Origin: MPNO01 sp965200535
GTDB taxonomy: Bacteria > Pseudomonadota > Alphaproteobacteria > MPNO01
Length of the DNA stretch: 64,000 bases
NCBI GenBank assembly: GCA_965200535.1
Contig: CBDAUF010000001.1
Span: 1,902,107 to 1,966,106, forward strand
Reading direction: 5' to 3'
Under the pieces are notes generated by a model that saw only the letters and a list, made by a program, of their open reading frames with translations, made no database searches and was not told the DNA's origin. Within the stretch, counting starts at the first letter, position 1; the number at the start of each line of letters is the position of its first letter. The translations under genes and the position numbers were made by a program. Below, piece after piece: positions 17,322 through 30,620 of the stretch.

Positions 17322-18401
17322 ATGAGCGGCGACATCGAAGCCCGCAAGAGGGAGCATATCGATACCGTCCTCGGCGCGGATGTCGCCGCAAAAGGGGTAT
17401 CGACGGGTTTCGAGCGCTTCTTTTTCGAGCACGCCGCCCTGCCCGAACTCGACCTCGACGCGGTCGACCTCTCGACCTCGCTGTTCGGCCGAACCCTGCG
17501 CGCGCCGCTGCTGATCAGCAGCATGACCGGCGGCACCGCGCGGGCGCGCGATATCAACCGCAGCCTCGCCGCCGCCGCGGAGGCGCTCGGCATCGCCATG
17601 GGCGTCGGCTCGCAGCGGGCGATGATCGAACGCCCGGCTCTGGGCGAGTCCTACGACGTACGCGACGCCGGCCCGACCATCCTGCTGTTCGCCAATTTCG
17701 GCGCGGTCCAGCTCAACCGGGGCTACGGCGTGGACGAGGCCCGCCGTGTCGTCGAGTCGATCGGCGCCGACGCGCTGTTCCTCCACTTCAACCCGCTGCA
17801 GGAGGCGGTGCAGGCCGGCGGCGATCGCGACTGGTCGGGGCTGTATCGCAGGATCGAGCGCCTGGCGTCTGCGCTCGACGTTCCGATCGTCGGCAAGGAG
17901 ATCGGCAACGGACTCTCGGGCGCCGCCGCCGCGCGGCTGATCGACTGCGGGCTGGCCGCGGTCGATGTCGCCGGCGTCGGCGGGACGAGCTGGAGCGAGG
18001 TCGAGGCCCACCGCCAGCCCGACCCGGAGGTCCGCGCGGTGGCCCGCAGCTTCGCCGGCTGGGGCATCCCGACGGCGGCGGCGCTGATCGACGCGGTGCG
18101 GGCGGTGCCGGACCATCCCGTGTTTGCCAGCGGCGGCATCCGCGACGGGATCGACGCGGCCAAGGCGGTGCGGCTCGGCGCCGCGCTGGTCGGCGCGGCG
18201 GCGCCGGCGCTGGAACCGGCCGCCCGAAATGAGAACGCGGCCGAGGCGGTAGAAACCCGCGTGGCGCGGATGATCGAGGAACTGCGGATCGCCGCCTTCT
18301 GCGCCGGCGCGGGCGACCTGGCAGCGCTGCGCCGCGCGGTGCTGCTGCGCACGGCGGACTGGCAGGCGGTGCCCGAACTCCCGGCCGCCGCCCCGGCATG
18401 A
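17322..18401 (+). CDS. fni: Type 2 isopentenyl-diphosphate delta-isomerase
   Basis: 359-residue FMN-dependent enzyme interconverting IPP and DMAPP for isoprenoid synthesis. Family marks in order: RKREHID at the N-terminus, SSMTGG, MGVGSQR, HFNPLQEAVQ with GGDRDW, KEIGNGLS, DVAGVGGTSW and FASGGIRDG (phosphate binding). It is unrelated in fold to the type 1 (Nudix) isomerase. Its last four bases overlap the start of a Nudix hydrolase gene. ispH of the MEP pathway is also in this window at 43.9 kb. Confidence 0.95.
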   Translation: MSGDIEARKREHIDTVLGADVAAKGVSTGFERFFFEHAALPELDLDAVDLSTSLFGRTLRAPLLISSMTGGTARARDINRSLAAAAEALGIAMGVGSQRAMIERPALGESYDVRDAGPTILLFANFGAVQLNRGYGVDEARRVVESIGADALFLHFNPLQEAVQAGGDRDWSGLYRRIERLASALDVPIVGKEIGNGLSGAAAARLIDCGLAAVDVAGVGGTSWSEVEAHRQPDPEVRAVARSFAGWGIPTAAALIDAVRAVPDHPVFASGGIRDGIDAAKAVRLGAALVGAAAPALEPAARNENAAEAVETRVARMIEELRIAAFCAGAGDLAALRRAVLLRTADWQAVPELPAAAPA

Positions 18402-19123
18402 GCCGGCGGCCCGCTCCACCGCCGGTGCGCGCATCCGGCGAGCCCCTTTCGCGGCCGCGCGACGCGGCGACGCTCATTATCTACCGCGAGAGGACCGGCG
18501 GGATCGAGGTGCTGATGGGCGAACGCCACGCCCGGCACCGGTTCATGCCCAACCGCTATGTCTTCCCCGGCGGGCGGATCGACCCGCGGGACAGCAGGGT
18601 GCGCTGTGCCGCACCGCTCGCCCCGGCAACCGCGGCGCAGCTGGAACGGCGTCTCAGCCCGGCGCGGGCGCGGGCGACGGCGGTCGCCGCGGTGCGCGAG
18701 ACGTTCGAGGAAACCGGGCTGATCATCGGCGGCCCCGATCCGGCGCCCGACCGGCCGCCGCCGCGCGGCTGGGAAGGGTTCTTCGGCGCCGGCTTCGCGC
18801 CGGCGCTGGACTCGATCTCCTATATCGGCCGCGCGGTGACCCCGCCGATCCGCCCGGTGCGGTTCAACGCCCGGTTCTTCATCGTCGCACACGACCGGGT
18901 CGCCGGGGAGGTGCGGGGGTCGGGAGAACTGCTCGGCCTCGCTTGGTTCAGCGTGGAAGAGGCGCTGACGCTCGAACTCGCCCAGATCACCCGCCGGGTG
19001 CTGGCGCATTTCGGCGCCTCTTTCGACGGTGCGGCGGCGGGGCGTCCGGGCGACGGCGATGGCGCCCGCCCGGTTCCCTATTTCAAATGGACCCCAACAG
19101 GGCATGTCCTGATCGACGAATGA
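18398..19123 (+). CDS. Nudix hydrolase with split Nudix box
   Basis: 241 residues. The Nudix box is recognisable as FPGG followed by RETFEETGL, the metal-binding REUXEEXGU helix. About 40 residues separate the glycine from the RE pair instead of the usual 13, so an insertion of roughly 27 residues splits the motif. A similar arrangement is known from NUDT19-type eukaryotic and some bacterial enzymes acting on CoA esters. Substrate here is unknown. ATGA overlap with the IPP isomerase gene. Convergent with the DUF2794 gene, 32 bases apart. Confidence 0.85.
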   Translation: MSRRPAPPPVRASGEPLSRPRDAATLIIYRERTGGIEVLMGERHARHRFMPNRYVFPGGRIDPRDSRVRCAAPLAPATAAQLERRLSPARARATAVAAVRETFEETGLIIGGPDPAPDRPPPRGWEGFFGAGFAPALDSISYIGRAVTPPIRPVRFNARFFIVAHDRVAGEVRGSGELLGLAWFSVEEALTLELAQITRRVLAHFGASFDGAAAGRPGDGDGARPVPYFKWTPTGHVLIDE

Positions 19124-19155
19124 TCCCGGCCGAGCGGAACCGGGCGGGAGGCCGC

Positions 19156-19488
19156 TCAGACCAGCCTGAGCCGGGGCTCGAAGAGGTCGAGGACGGCGCT
19201 GAGCGAGGCGCCGCGCCGCAGCCGGCGGCAACCGTCGTAAACCATATACTCGAGCTCGCCGCCGTCGCCCGCCGCGACCTTGATGACGGTATAGGCGGGC
19301 CGGTCCGAGGCGCGGCGGAAGACCGAGAAGGTCGCTATGCCGTCGCCCGCCCCGACGGCGTAGTCCTTCCATTCGCCCAGGATGACGCGGCGGCTGTACA
19401 GCGTGAGAAGGCGGCTGAGGTCGCCGCGGTCGAAGAAGACTGAACCGGATCGCCGCCGGTAGGCGCGGAAGTCGAAAACCGTCGCCAT
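19156..19488 (-). CDS. DUF2794 family protein
   Basis: 110 residues resembling DUF2794, a small family found mainly in alphaproteobacteria. The core FDRGDLSRLLTLYSRRV and EWKDYAVGAGDGIATFSVFRR is characteristic. No membrane segment or catalytic motif is visible; function unknown. It lies downstream of rpoC in the same direction but beyond a strong hairpin, so it probably has its own transcript. Confidence 0.8.
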   Translation of the reverse strand: MATVFDFRAYRRRSGSVFFDRGDLSRLLTLYSRRVILGEWKDYAVGAGDGIATFSVFRRASDRPAYTVIKVAAGDGGELEYMVYDGCRRLRRGASLSAVLDLFEPRLRLV

Positions 19489-19602
19489 TCCCCCGCCGTT
19501 ACGCTCCCGGCCCGTTACAGACTCGCACCATCACTATATCGCGCGTTTCCCGGCGGCGTCCAGAGTCGGGCCCGCCTGTTCACGATATTCGGGGCCGGGG
19601 GA

Positions 19603-19636
19603 CGATCCCGGCGAGGCGGACGCCCCGCCGGGATCG
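19603..19636 (-). terminator. Stem-loop downstream of rpoC
   Basis: A perfect 10-base inverted repeat, CGATCCCGGC at 19603-19612 and GCCGGGATCG at 19627-19636, closes a 14-base loop about 40 bases after the rpoC stop. No T-run follows on the minus strand. It is the only obvious candidate for ending the rpoBC transcript. No rpsL-rpsG-fusA genes follow. Confidence 0.55.
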
Positions 19637-19676
19637 GCAAGGTGTCCGGCCGCTGCCTCCGGCCGCTTGGGCGAGG

Positions 19677-22600
19677 CTACTCGCCGACCGGGATGCCCGT
19701 ATCGCCGCTCTCGTCGGTGAGCAGAGGCTGCTCCTCGGCGGCGGCAGCAAGTTCGGCCATGTCGCGGTCCTTGACCGCGGCGAGTTCGCGCATCCGGTTC
19801 ATGAACGCGCCGGTGCCGGCAGGGATCAGACGGCCCACGATGACGTTCTCCTTCAGCCCGGAAAGCCGGTCGATGCGCCCGGAAATCGCGGCTTCGGTCA
19901 GCACCCGCGTGGTTTCCTGGAACGAGGCCGCGGAGATGAAGGAGTGGGTCTGGAGCGACGCCTTGGTAATGCCCTGGAGCACGGGTTCCGCGACCGCGGG
20001 CGCGAGCGCGTCGGCCTTGGCCGCCGCGTTGACATCCTCGAACTCCAGCCGGTCGACCTGCTCGCCGATCAGGAAGGTGGTCTCGCCGGGATCGGCGATC
20101 TCGACCTTCTGCAGCATCTGGCGGACGATCACCTCGATGTGCTTGTCGTTGATCTTCACGCCCTGCAGCCGGTAGACGTCCTGGATCTCGTCGATCAGGT
20201 AGGAGGCGAGCTTCTCGATGCCGAGGACGCGCAGGATGTCGTGCGGCACCGGGCTGCCGTCCTTCAGCGCATCGCCGCGTTCGACATAGTCGCCCTCCTG
20301 GACGCTGATGTGCGCGCCCTTGGGCAGCAGGTACTCGACCGGCTCGGCGCCGTCCTCGTCGGGGCGGACGACGATCCGCCGCTTGGCCTTGTAGTCCTTG
20401 CCGAACTCGACCCGGCCCGGCCCCTCGCTGATGACCGCGAAGTCCTTGGGCTTGCGCGCCTCGAACAGCTCGGCGACGCGCGGCAGGCCGCCGGTGATGT
20501 CACGGGTCTTCGCGGTCTCGCGCGGGATGCGCGCGAGCACGTCGCCGGCATGAACCTCGGTCCCCGGCTCGACCGACAGGATGGCGTCCACGGAGAGGAA
20601 ATAGCGCGCCTCGACGCCGTTGGCGAGCTGCACCACCTCGCCGTTTTCGTCGCGCAGGGTGATCCGCGGGCGCAGGTCCGCGCCCTTGTGCTGCTTCCAG
20701 TCGATGACGGTTTTGCTGGCGATGCCGGTCGCCTCGTCGACCACGTCCCGCATCGAGACTCCATCGACCAGATCGACATAGTTGGCGATACCCGGGCGCT
20801 CCGTGATGATCGGACGGGTGTAGGGATCCCATTCGGCAAGCTTTGCGCCCTTCTCGATCTCCGTCCCCTCGTCGGCGAGCAGCCGTGCGCCGTAGGGTAC
20901 GCGGTGGCTCGCCCGTTCGCGCCCCTGGTCGTCGACCAGCACCAGTTCGGTGTTGTGCGCCATGACGACCGGGCGGTCCTCGCTGTCCTCGACCACGTTG
21001 CGGTTGCGGATCTGGACGGTCGCGTCGAACGCTGCCTCGATGCTCGACTGCTCGGCCCCGCGCTGGGCGGCGCCGCCGATATGGAAGGTCCGCATGGTGA
21101 GCTGGGTGCCCGGCTCGCCGATCGACTGGGCGGCCATGATGCCCACCGCCTCGCCGAGATTGACGCGGGTGCCGCGGGCGAGGTCGCGCCCGTAGCAGGA
21201 CGCGCAGACGCCGCCCTTGGACTCGCAGGTGAGCACCGAGCGGATCTTGACCGACTCGATTCCGGCCCGATCGATGGCCTCCACGGCCGCCTCGTCGATC
21301 AGGGCGCCGGCAGCGACCACGGTCTCGCCGCTCAGCGGATCCTCGATGGCGGTCGCGGCGCAGCGGCCGAGCACGCGCTCGGCCAGCGTCTCGATCACAT
21401 CGCCGCTCTCGACCACCGCGCGGACGGTGAGCCCCTGTTCGGTGCCGCAGTTTTCCTCGATCACCGTGCAGTCCTGCGCCACGTCGACGAGGCGGCGCGT
21501 GAGATAGCCGGAATTGGCCGTCTTGAGCGCGGTGTCGGCGAGCCCCTTGCGGGCGCCGTGCGAAGAATTGAAGTATTCGAGAACCGTCAGCCCCTCCTTG
21601 AAGTTGGAGATGATCGGCGTCTCGATGATCTCGCCCGACGGCTTGGCCATCAGGCCGCGCATCCCGGCAAGCTGCTTCATCTGGGCGGCGGAGCCGCGGG
21701 CGCCCGAATGGGCCATCATGTAGACCGAGTTGACCGGCTGGCCCGGTTCGGGGTTGGCGATCCCCTCCATCATCTCTTCCGCCACCTCGTCGGTGCAGCG
21801 CGACCAGGCGTCGACGACCTTGTTGTACTTCTCGCCCTGGGTGATCAGCCCCTCCTGGTACTGCTGCTCGAATTGCTTGACGCTGTCGTGCGTCGTGGCG
21901 ACCAGGGATCCCTTCGCCGCCGGGATGACGAGGTCGTCCTTGCCGAAGGAGATGCCGGCCTTGCAGGCGTGGGCGAAGCCCATCCCCATCAGCCGGTCGG
22001 CGAAGATCACGGTCTCCTTCTGGCCGCAGTGGCGGTAGACGATATCGATGACGTTGGTGATCTCTTTCTTAGTGAGAAGCTGGTTGAGCAGGGCGATGCT
22101 CACGTCGGGATGGCGCGGCAGGATCTGGGTCAGCAGCGCGCGCCCGGGCGTGGTCTCGAGCCGGACCATTTCCGGCCGGCCCTCGGCGTCCACCGAGTCG
22201 ATCCGGACCCGGATCTTGGCGTGCAGGGCGACCGCGCCGGTATCGAGCGCCTGTTCGAGTTCGCCGATGCTGGAGAACGCCATGCCTTCCCCGGTCTCGC
22301 CCTCGCGCTCGAGCGTGAGGTAGTAGAGGCCGAGCACGATATCCTGCGACGGCACGATGATCGGCTTGCCGTTGGCCGGGCTGAGGATGTTGTTGGTCGA
22401 CATCATCAGGACCCGGGCCTCGAGCTGCGCCTCGAGCGAGAGCGGCACATGGACCGCCATCTGGTCGCCGTCGAAATCGGCGTTGAAGGCGGTGCACACC
22501 AGCGGGTGGAGCTGGATCGCCTTGCCCTCGATGAGAACCGGTTCGAAGGCCTGGATGCCGAGCCGGTGCAGGGTCGGCGCCCGGTTGAGCAGCACCGGAT

Positions 22601-23861
22601 GCTCGCGGATCACTTCCTCCAGGATGTCCCAGACCTCGGGCCGTTCCTTCTCGACCATGCGCTTGGCGGCCTTGATGGTGGTCGCCATGCCGTAGAGTTC
22701 GAGCCGCGAGTAGATGAAGGGCTTGAACAGTTCGAGGGCCATCTTCTTGGGCAGCCCGCACTGGTGCAGCTTGAGTTCGGGTCCGACAACGATCACCGAC
22801 CGGCCCGAATAGTCGACGCGCTTGCCGAGAAGGTTCTGCCGGAAACGGCCCTGCTTGCCCTTCAGCATGTCGCTCAGCGACTTGAGCGGGCGCTTGTTGG
22901 CGCCGGTGATGACCCGGCCGCGCCGGCCGTTGTCGAACAGCGCGTCGACCGATTCCTGCAGCATGCGCTTCTCGTTGCGCACGATGATGTCGGGTGCGCG
23001 CAGCTCGATCAGCCGCTTGAGCCGGTTGTTGCGGTTAATCACCCGGCGGTAGAGATCGTTGAGGTCCGAGGTGGCGAAGCGCCCGCCGTCGAGCGGCACC
23101 AGGGGGCGCAGTTCGGGCGGGATGACGGGGATGATGTCGAGGATCATCCATTCCGGCCGGGTTCCCGAATCGATGAACGCCTCGACCAGCTTGAGCCGCT
23201 TGACCAGCTTCTTGCGCTTGGCCTCCGACCGGGTTTCCTTGAGGTCGACGCGAAGCTGCGCGCGCTCGACGTCGAGGTCGATTGCCGACAGCATCACCTT
23301 CAGCGCCTCGGCGCCGATCCCGGCGGTGAAGCTCTGTTCGCCGACCTCGTCCTGGAGTTGCAGATACTCCTCCTCCGAGAGCAGCTGCTTGTAGTCCAGG
23401 GCGGTTATCCCGGGGTCGATGATGATGAAGTTCTCGAAATAGAGGACCCGCTCGATATCCTTGAGCGTCATGTCGAGCAACAGCCCGATGCGGCTGGGCA
23501 GCGACTTGAGGAACCAGATGTGGGCGACCGGGGCGGCCAGTTCGATGTGGCCCATGCGCTCGCGCCGGACCTTCGAGAGGGTGACCTCGACGCCGCACTT
23601 CTCGCAGATGATGCCGCGGAACTTCAGCCGCTTGTACTTGCCGCACAGGCACTCATAGTCCTTGATCGGGCCGAAGATACGGGCGCAGAACAGCCCGTCC
23701 CGCTCCGGCTTGAAGGTGCGGTAGTTGATGGTTTCCGGCTTCCTGATCTCGCCGTAGGACCATGAACGGGTGCGCTCCGGGCTGGCGATCGAGATGCAGA
23801 TCTCGTCGAAGCTCTGCGCGTTGCCGATCTGTTGCCCGAAGATGTTGACGATTTCATTCAT
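19677..23861 (-). CDS. rpoC: DNA-directed RNA polymerase subunit beta'
   Basis: 1394 residues, normal for the family. The N-terminal zinc-binding CLCGKYKRLKFRGIICEKCG is near residues 70-90. The catalytic Mg2+ loop NADFDGDQMA is near 463-472. The bridge helix/trigger loop region holds HGARKGLADTALKTANSGYLTRR, and the second zinc site contains CESKGGVCASCYGRDL. It ends with the usual acidic tail. It is 88 bases downstream of rpoB and belongs to the same transcript. Confidence 0.98.
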   Translation of the reverse strand: MNEIVNIFGQQIGNAQSFDEICISIASPERTRSWSYGEIRKPETINYRTFKPERDGLFCARIFGPIKDYECLCGKYKRLKFRGIICEKCGVEVTLSKVRRERMGHIELAAPVAHIWFLKSLPSRIGLLLDMTLKDIERVLYFENFIIIDPGITALDYKQLLSEEEYLQLQDEVGEQSFTAGIGAEALKVMLSAIDLDVERAQLRVDLKETRSEAKRKKLVKRLKLVEAFIDSGTRPEWMILDIIPVIPPELRPLVPLDGGRFATSDLNDLYRRVINRNNRLKRLIELRAPDIIVRNEKRMLQESVDALFDNGRRGRVITGANKRPLKSLSDMLKGKQGRFRQNLLGKRVDYSGRSVIVVGPELKLHQCGLPKKMALELFKPFIYSRLELYGMATTIKAAKRMVEKERPEVWDILEEVIREHPVLLNRAPTLHRLGIQAFEPVLIEGKAIQLHPLVCTAFNADFDGDQMAVHVPLSLEAQLEARVLMMSTNNILSPANGKPIIVPSQDIVLGLYYLTLEREGETGEGMAFSSIGELEQALDTGAVALHAKIRVRIDSVDAEGRPEMVRLETTPGRALLTQILPRHPDVSIALLNQLLTKKEITNVIDIVYRHCGQKETVIFADRLMGMGFAHACKAGISFGKDDLVIPAAKGSLVATTHDSVKQFEQQYQEGLITQGEKYNKVVDAWSRCTDEVAEEMMEGIANPEPGQPVNSVYMMAHSGARGSAAQMKQLAGMRGLMAKPSGEIIETPIISNFKEGLTVLEYFNSSHGARKGLADTALKTANSGYLTRRLVDVAQDCTVIEENCGTEQGLTVRAVVESGDVIETLAERVLGRCAATAIEDPLSGETVVAAGALIDEAAVEAIDRAGIESVKIRSVLTCESKGGVCASCYGRDLARGTRVNLGEAVGIMAAQSIGEPGTQLTMRTFHIGGAAQRGAEQSSIEAAFDATVQIRNRNVVEDSEDRPVVMAHNTELVLVDDQGRERASHRVPYGARLLADEGTEIEKGAKLAEWDPYTRPIITERPGIANYVDLVDGVSMRDVVDEATGIASKTVIDWKQHKGADLRPRITLRDENGEVVQLANGVEARYFLSVDAILSVEPGTEVHAGDVLARIPRETAKTRDITGGLPRVAELFEARKPKDFAVISEGPGRVEFGKDYKAKRRIVVRPDEDGAEPVEYLLPKGAHISVQEGDYVERGDALKDGSPVPHDILRVLGIEKLASYLIDEIQDVYRLQGVKINDKHIEVIVRQMLQKVEIADPGETTFLIGEQVDRLEFEDVNAAAKADALAPAVAEPVLQGITKASLQTHSFISAASFQETTRVLTEAAISGRIDRLSGLKENVIVGRLIPAGTGAFMNRMRELAAVKDRDMAELAAAAEEQPLLTDESGDTGIPVGE

Positions 23862-23949
23862 GGTGTCATCCCTTGCGATGCCGGCCTCGCGGCGCCGGCT
23901 TTGCGATGCTGGATTGTCCGCCCTGCCGCGCCGTCCGTCCGGCGGCCCG

Positions 23950-28104
<4,155 letters not shown>

Positions 28105-28209
28105 TCCCACCTCTTCAAGCGCGCGCGGCCGCGGCGGCGCCAGCCGGCCGGTGCGCGACGGTCTGTCGAACCCATCGGATTGCCGCCGGGCGAACGAACA
28201 CCCCGGGAC

Positions 28210-28231
28210 GGCGCGCCGTTCCCGGCGCGCC
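28210..28231 (-). promoter_or_regulatory. Hairpin in the rplL-rpoB spacer (possible attenuator)
   Basis: GGCGCGCC at 28210-28217 and again at 28224-28231 forms a perfect 8-base-pair stem with a 6-base loop, in the 168-base gap between the rplL stop and the rpoB start. A partial terminator or RNase III processing site at this place sets the ratio of L7/L12 to RNA polymerase in E. coli; the same role here is inferred from position only. Confidence 0.4.
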
Positions 28232-28272
28232 GCGCGGCGGCTTCGCTCTCCCGCGGGAGACTCGCGGCCAAA

Positions 28273-28647
28273 CTAGCGGACCTCGACGGTCGCCCCGGCC
28301 CCCTCGAGCTTCTCCCTGATCTCGTTCGCCTCGTCCTTGCTCACCGCTTCCTTGACCGCCTTGGGCACGGCCTCGACGAGATCCTTCGCCTCCTTGAGCC
28401 CGAGCCCGGTGAGCGCGCGGACCTCCTTGATGACGTTGATCTTCTTCTCGCCGAAGCTGACGAGAATCAGGTCGAACTCGGTCTGCTCCTCCTCGGCGGC
28501 CGCGGCTTCGGCCGGGGCGGCGGCGACCGCAACCGGAGCGGCGGCGCTCACGCCCCACTTGTCCTCCAGCAGCTTGGACAGTTCGGCGGCCTCGATGACC
28601 GTCAGCTGCGACAGGTCCTCGACCAGTTGTTCAAGATTGGCAGGCAT
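28273..28647 (-). CDS. rplL: 50S ribosomal protein L7/L12
   Basis: 124 residues. The N-terminal dimerisation helix pair (LEQLVEDLSQLTVIEAAELSKLLEDKW) is followed by an Ala-rich hinge. The C-terminal factor-binding domain ends VRALTGLGLKEAKDLVEAVPKAV. Multiple copies form the ribosomal stalk that recruits translation GTPases. It follows rplJ after 33 bases and normally shares its translational control. Confidence 0.97.
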   Translation of the reverse strand: MPANLEQLVEDLSQLTVIEAAELSKLLEDKWGVSAAAPVAVAAAPAEAAAAEEEQTEFDLILVSFGEKKINVIKEVRALTGLGLKEAKDLVEAVPKAVKEAVSKDEANEIREKLEGAGATVEVR

Positions 28648-28680
28648 TGCGTTTCTCCTTTCCGATTCCCGTATCGGCCG

Positions 28681-29196
28681 TCAGGCCGCATCCTTTTCCG
28701 CATAGGCGGCCAGCACGCGGGCCATCTGCCCCGCCGGCGCCTGCAGCACCCCGGCGACCCGGGTCGCGGGCGTCTGGATCGTGCCGACCAGCCGCGCCCG
28801 CAGCTCGTCGAGCGAGGGCAGCTTCGCCAGCGCGGTAACCCCGGCCGCATCGAGCACCTGCCCGGCGAGCCCGCCGCCGGTGACGTCGAGGGCCTGGTTC
28901 TTCTCCGCGAATTCGACGGCCACGCGTGCCGCCGCCACCGGATCATCCGAATAGGCGATCGCCGTCGGACCGACGAACAGCCCGGCCAGCCCCTCGAATG
29001 CGGTGTCCCTCAGCGCCAGCTTGGTCAGCCGGTTCTTGGTCACCTTGAAGCGCGCCCCCGCGTCGCGCATCTGCCGGCGGAGGACGGTCGCCTGTGCCAC
29101 CGTGAGACCGACGGGCCTCGTCACCACCACCAGGGTCGCCGCGCCGAACAGCGCGTTGAGCGCGGCGACCTGTTGTTCCTTCTGCGCCCGGTTCAA
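28681..29196 (-). CDS. rplJ: 50S ribosomal protein L10
   Basis: 171 residues; anchors L7/L12 dimers to 23S rRNA. NRAQKEQQVAALN and LRRQMRDAGARFKVTKNRLTKLA mark the family. The start codon is TTG (29196-29194), preceded by a strong GAGGAGAAA ribosome site; no ATG gives the right N-terminus. A 241-base leader separates it from rplA and probably carries the L10 autoregulatory site. Confidence 0.95.
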   Translation of the reverse strand: MNRAQKEQQVAALNALFGAATLVVVTRPVGLTVAQATVLRRQMRDAGARFKVTKNRLTKLALRDTAFEGLAGLFVGPTAIAYSDDPVAAARVAVEFAEKNQALDVTGGGLAGQVLDAAGVTALAKLPSLDELRARLVGTIQTPATRVAGVLQAPAGQMARVLAAYAEKDAA

Positions 29197-29437
29197 CGAT
29201 CGTTTCTCCTCTCGGGCCGGCGGCGCGCACCGCCGGCCGGGTTGCGACTGGATCCCCGCCGCCGGGGATCCGGCTTCCTGCCCCGGAAGCCCGAGCCGCC
29301 TGCGCCCGGAACGGGCGCAACCGTTGAACTCGCGGCCCCGTCTGTGCGGGACTTACCCGCCGGTTCCCGGCGGCGCCTGCAGTCTCGGACAGGTCTCCGG
29401 CCGGGCTGCGGCCCGGACGGATACTCTCGGCCCGGCG
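29197..29437 (-). promoter_or_regulatory. rplJL leader region (candidate L10 autoregulatory RNA)
   Basis: A 241-base leader between rplA and rplJ, full of GC-rich inverted repeats. On the minus strand these include GGATCCCCGG/CCGGGGATCC-type and GCCGGCGG/CCGCCGGC-type stems just before the ribosome site. Near the 5' part CCGGAGACCTGTCC followed by GAGACTGCAGGCGCCG looks like the kink-turn/L10-binding part of ribosomal L10 leaders. The call rests on position and eye-matching; a covariance-model search (Rfam L10_leader) would decide it. Confidence 0.5.
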
Positions 29438-30145
29438 TTACCCCGCCGCGCCGCCGATGACGCTCTGGACGTCGAGCTTGATGCCCGGCCCCATGGTGGA
29501 ACTCAGCGCAGCGCGCTTGACGTAGGTCCCCTTCGCGCCGCTCGGCTTGGCTCTGACCACCGCGTCGGCCAGCGCACGGATGTTCTCCTTGAGATCGTCG
29601 TCGGCGAAGCTCGCCTTGCCGATCCCGGCGTGGATGATACCGGCCTTCTCGACCCGGAACTCGACCTGCCCGCCCTTGGCGGCGCGCACCGCCTCGCCGA
29701 CATCCTGGGTGACGGTGCCGAGCTTGGGGTTGGGCATCAGCCCGCGCGGGCCGAGAATCTTGCCCAGCCTGCCGACCACCGCCATCATGTCGGGCGTCGC
29801 CACGCAGCGGTCGAACTCGATGGCCCCGCCGCGGACGGTCTCGGCGAGTTCCTCGGCGCCGACCACCTCGGCCCCGGCCTCGCGCGCCTCGTCCGCCTTG
29901 TCGCCGCGCGCGAAGACGGCGACCCGGACCGTCTTGCCCGTCCCCTTGGGCAGGGAGACGACGCCGCGCACCATCTGGTCGGCGTGGCGCGGGTCGACCC
30001 CGAGGTTCATCGACAGTTCCAGGGTCTCGTCGAACTTGCTGCCGGCCCGCGCCTTGACGAGGCCGATCGCCTCGTCGAGCCCGTAAAGCCGCTCGCGGTC
30101 GATGCCCTCGTAGGCCCCGGACAGGCGTTTTCCCTTCCTTGCCAT
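29438..30145 (-). CDS. rplA: 50S ribosomal protein L1
   Basis: 235 residues with the L1 signature around DEARAGAEVVGAEEL and the GPRGLMPNPKLGTVT loop near residues 130-145. L1 forms the mobile stalk at the ribosomal E site and usually represses its own operon (rplK-rplA). It starts 4 bases after the rplK stop. Confidence 0.97.
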   Translation of the reverse strand: MARKGKRLSGAYEGIDRERLYGLDEAIGLVKARAGSKFDETLELSMNLGVDPRHADQMVRGVVSLPKGTGKTVRVAVFARGDKADEAREAGAEVVGAEELAETVRGGAIEFDRCVATPDMMAVVGRLGKILGPRGLMPNPKLGTVTQDVGEAVRAAKGGQVEFRVEKAGIIHAGIGKASFADDDLKENIRALADAVVRAKPSGAKGTYVKRAALSSTMGPGIKLDVQSVIGGAAG

Positions 30146-30149
30146 CGGC

Positions 30150-30578
30150 TCACTCCATTACCTGCACGCCCATCGACCGGGCGGTGCCGGCCAGCATCCT
30201 GCACGCCGCCTCGATATCGTCGGTGTTCAGGTCGGCCATCTTCTTCTCGGCGATCTCGCGAAGCTGCGCCATCCGCACCGCGCCCACGACGGTGCGGCCG
30301 GGTTCCTGGGAACCCGATTCCAGCCGCGCCGCCTGCTTGATCAGGTAGGAGGCGAGCGGCGACTTGGTCTCGAACGAGAACGACCGGTCGGCGTAGACCG
30401 TGATCACCGTCGGCAGCGGCACGCCCTGCTCGAGGTTCTGCGTGTGCGCGTTGAACGCCTTGCAGAACTCCATGATGTTGACGCCCTGCTGGCCGAGGGC
30501 GGGGCCGATCGGCGGCGACGGGTTTGCCTGCCCCGCCGGCACCTGAAGCTTGATATAGCCCGTGATCTTCTTTGCCAT
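30150..30578 (-). CDS. rplK: 50S ribosomal protein L11
   Basis: 142 residues. The N-terminal domain KLQVPAGQANPSPPIGPALGQQGVNIMEFC is strongly conserved and contacts the thiostrepton/GTPase-associated rRNA region. The C-terminal RNA-binding domain ends ARSMGVQV. It is separated by 42 bases from nusG. Confidence 0.97.
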   Translation of the reverse strand: MAKKITGYIKLQVPAGQANPSPPIGPALGQQGVNIMEFCKAFNAHTQNLEQGVPLPTVITVYADRSFSFETKSPLASYLIKQAARLESGSQEPGRTVVGAVRMAQLREIAEKKMADLNTDDIEAACRMLAGTARSMGVQVME

Positions 30579-30620
30579 GGTTCGACTGCCGCCTCGGAAA
30601 ACTGCCTGACCGTCCCGCCG

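Noticed and set aside
19944..23765. A 1273-codon plus-strand frame opposite rpoC, and a similar one opposite rpoB
   Set aside because: Shadow of the biased third-position GC of the polymerase genes; no ribosome site or recognisable protein.
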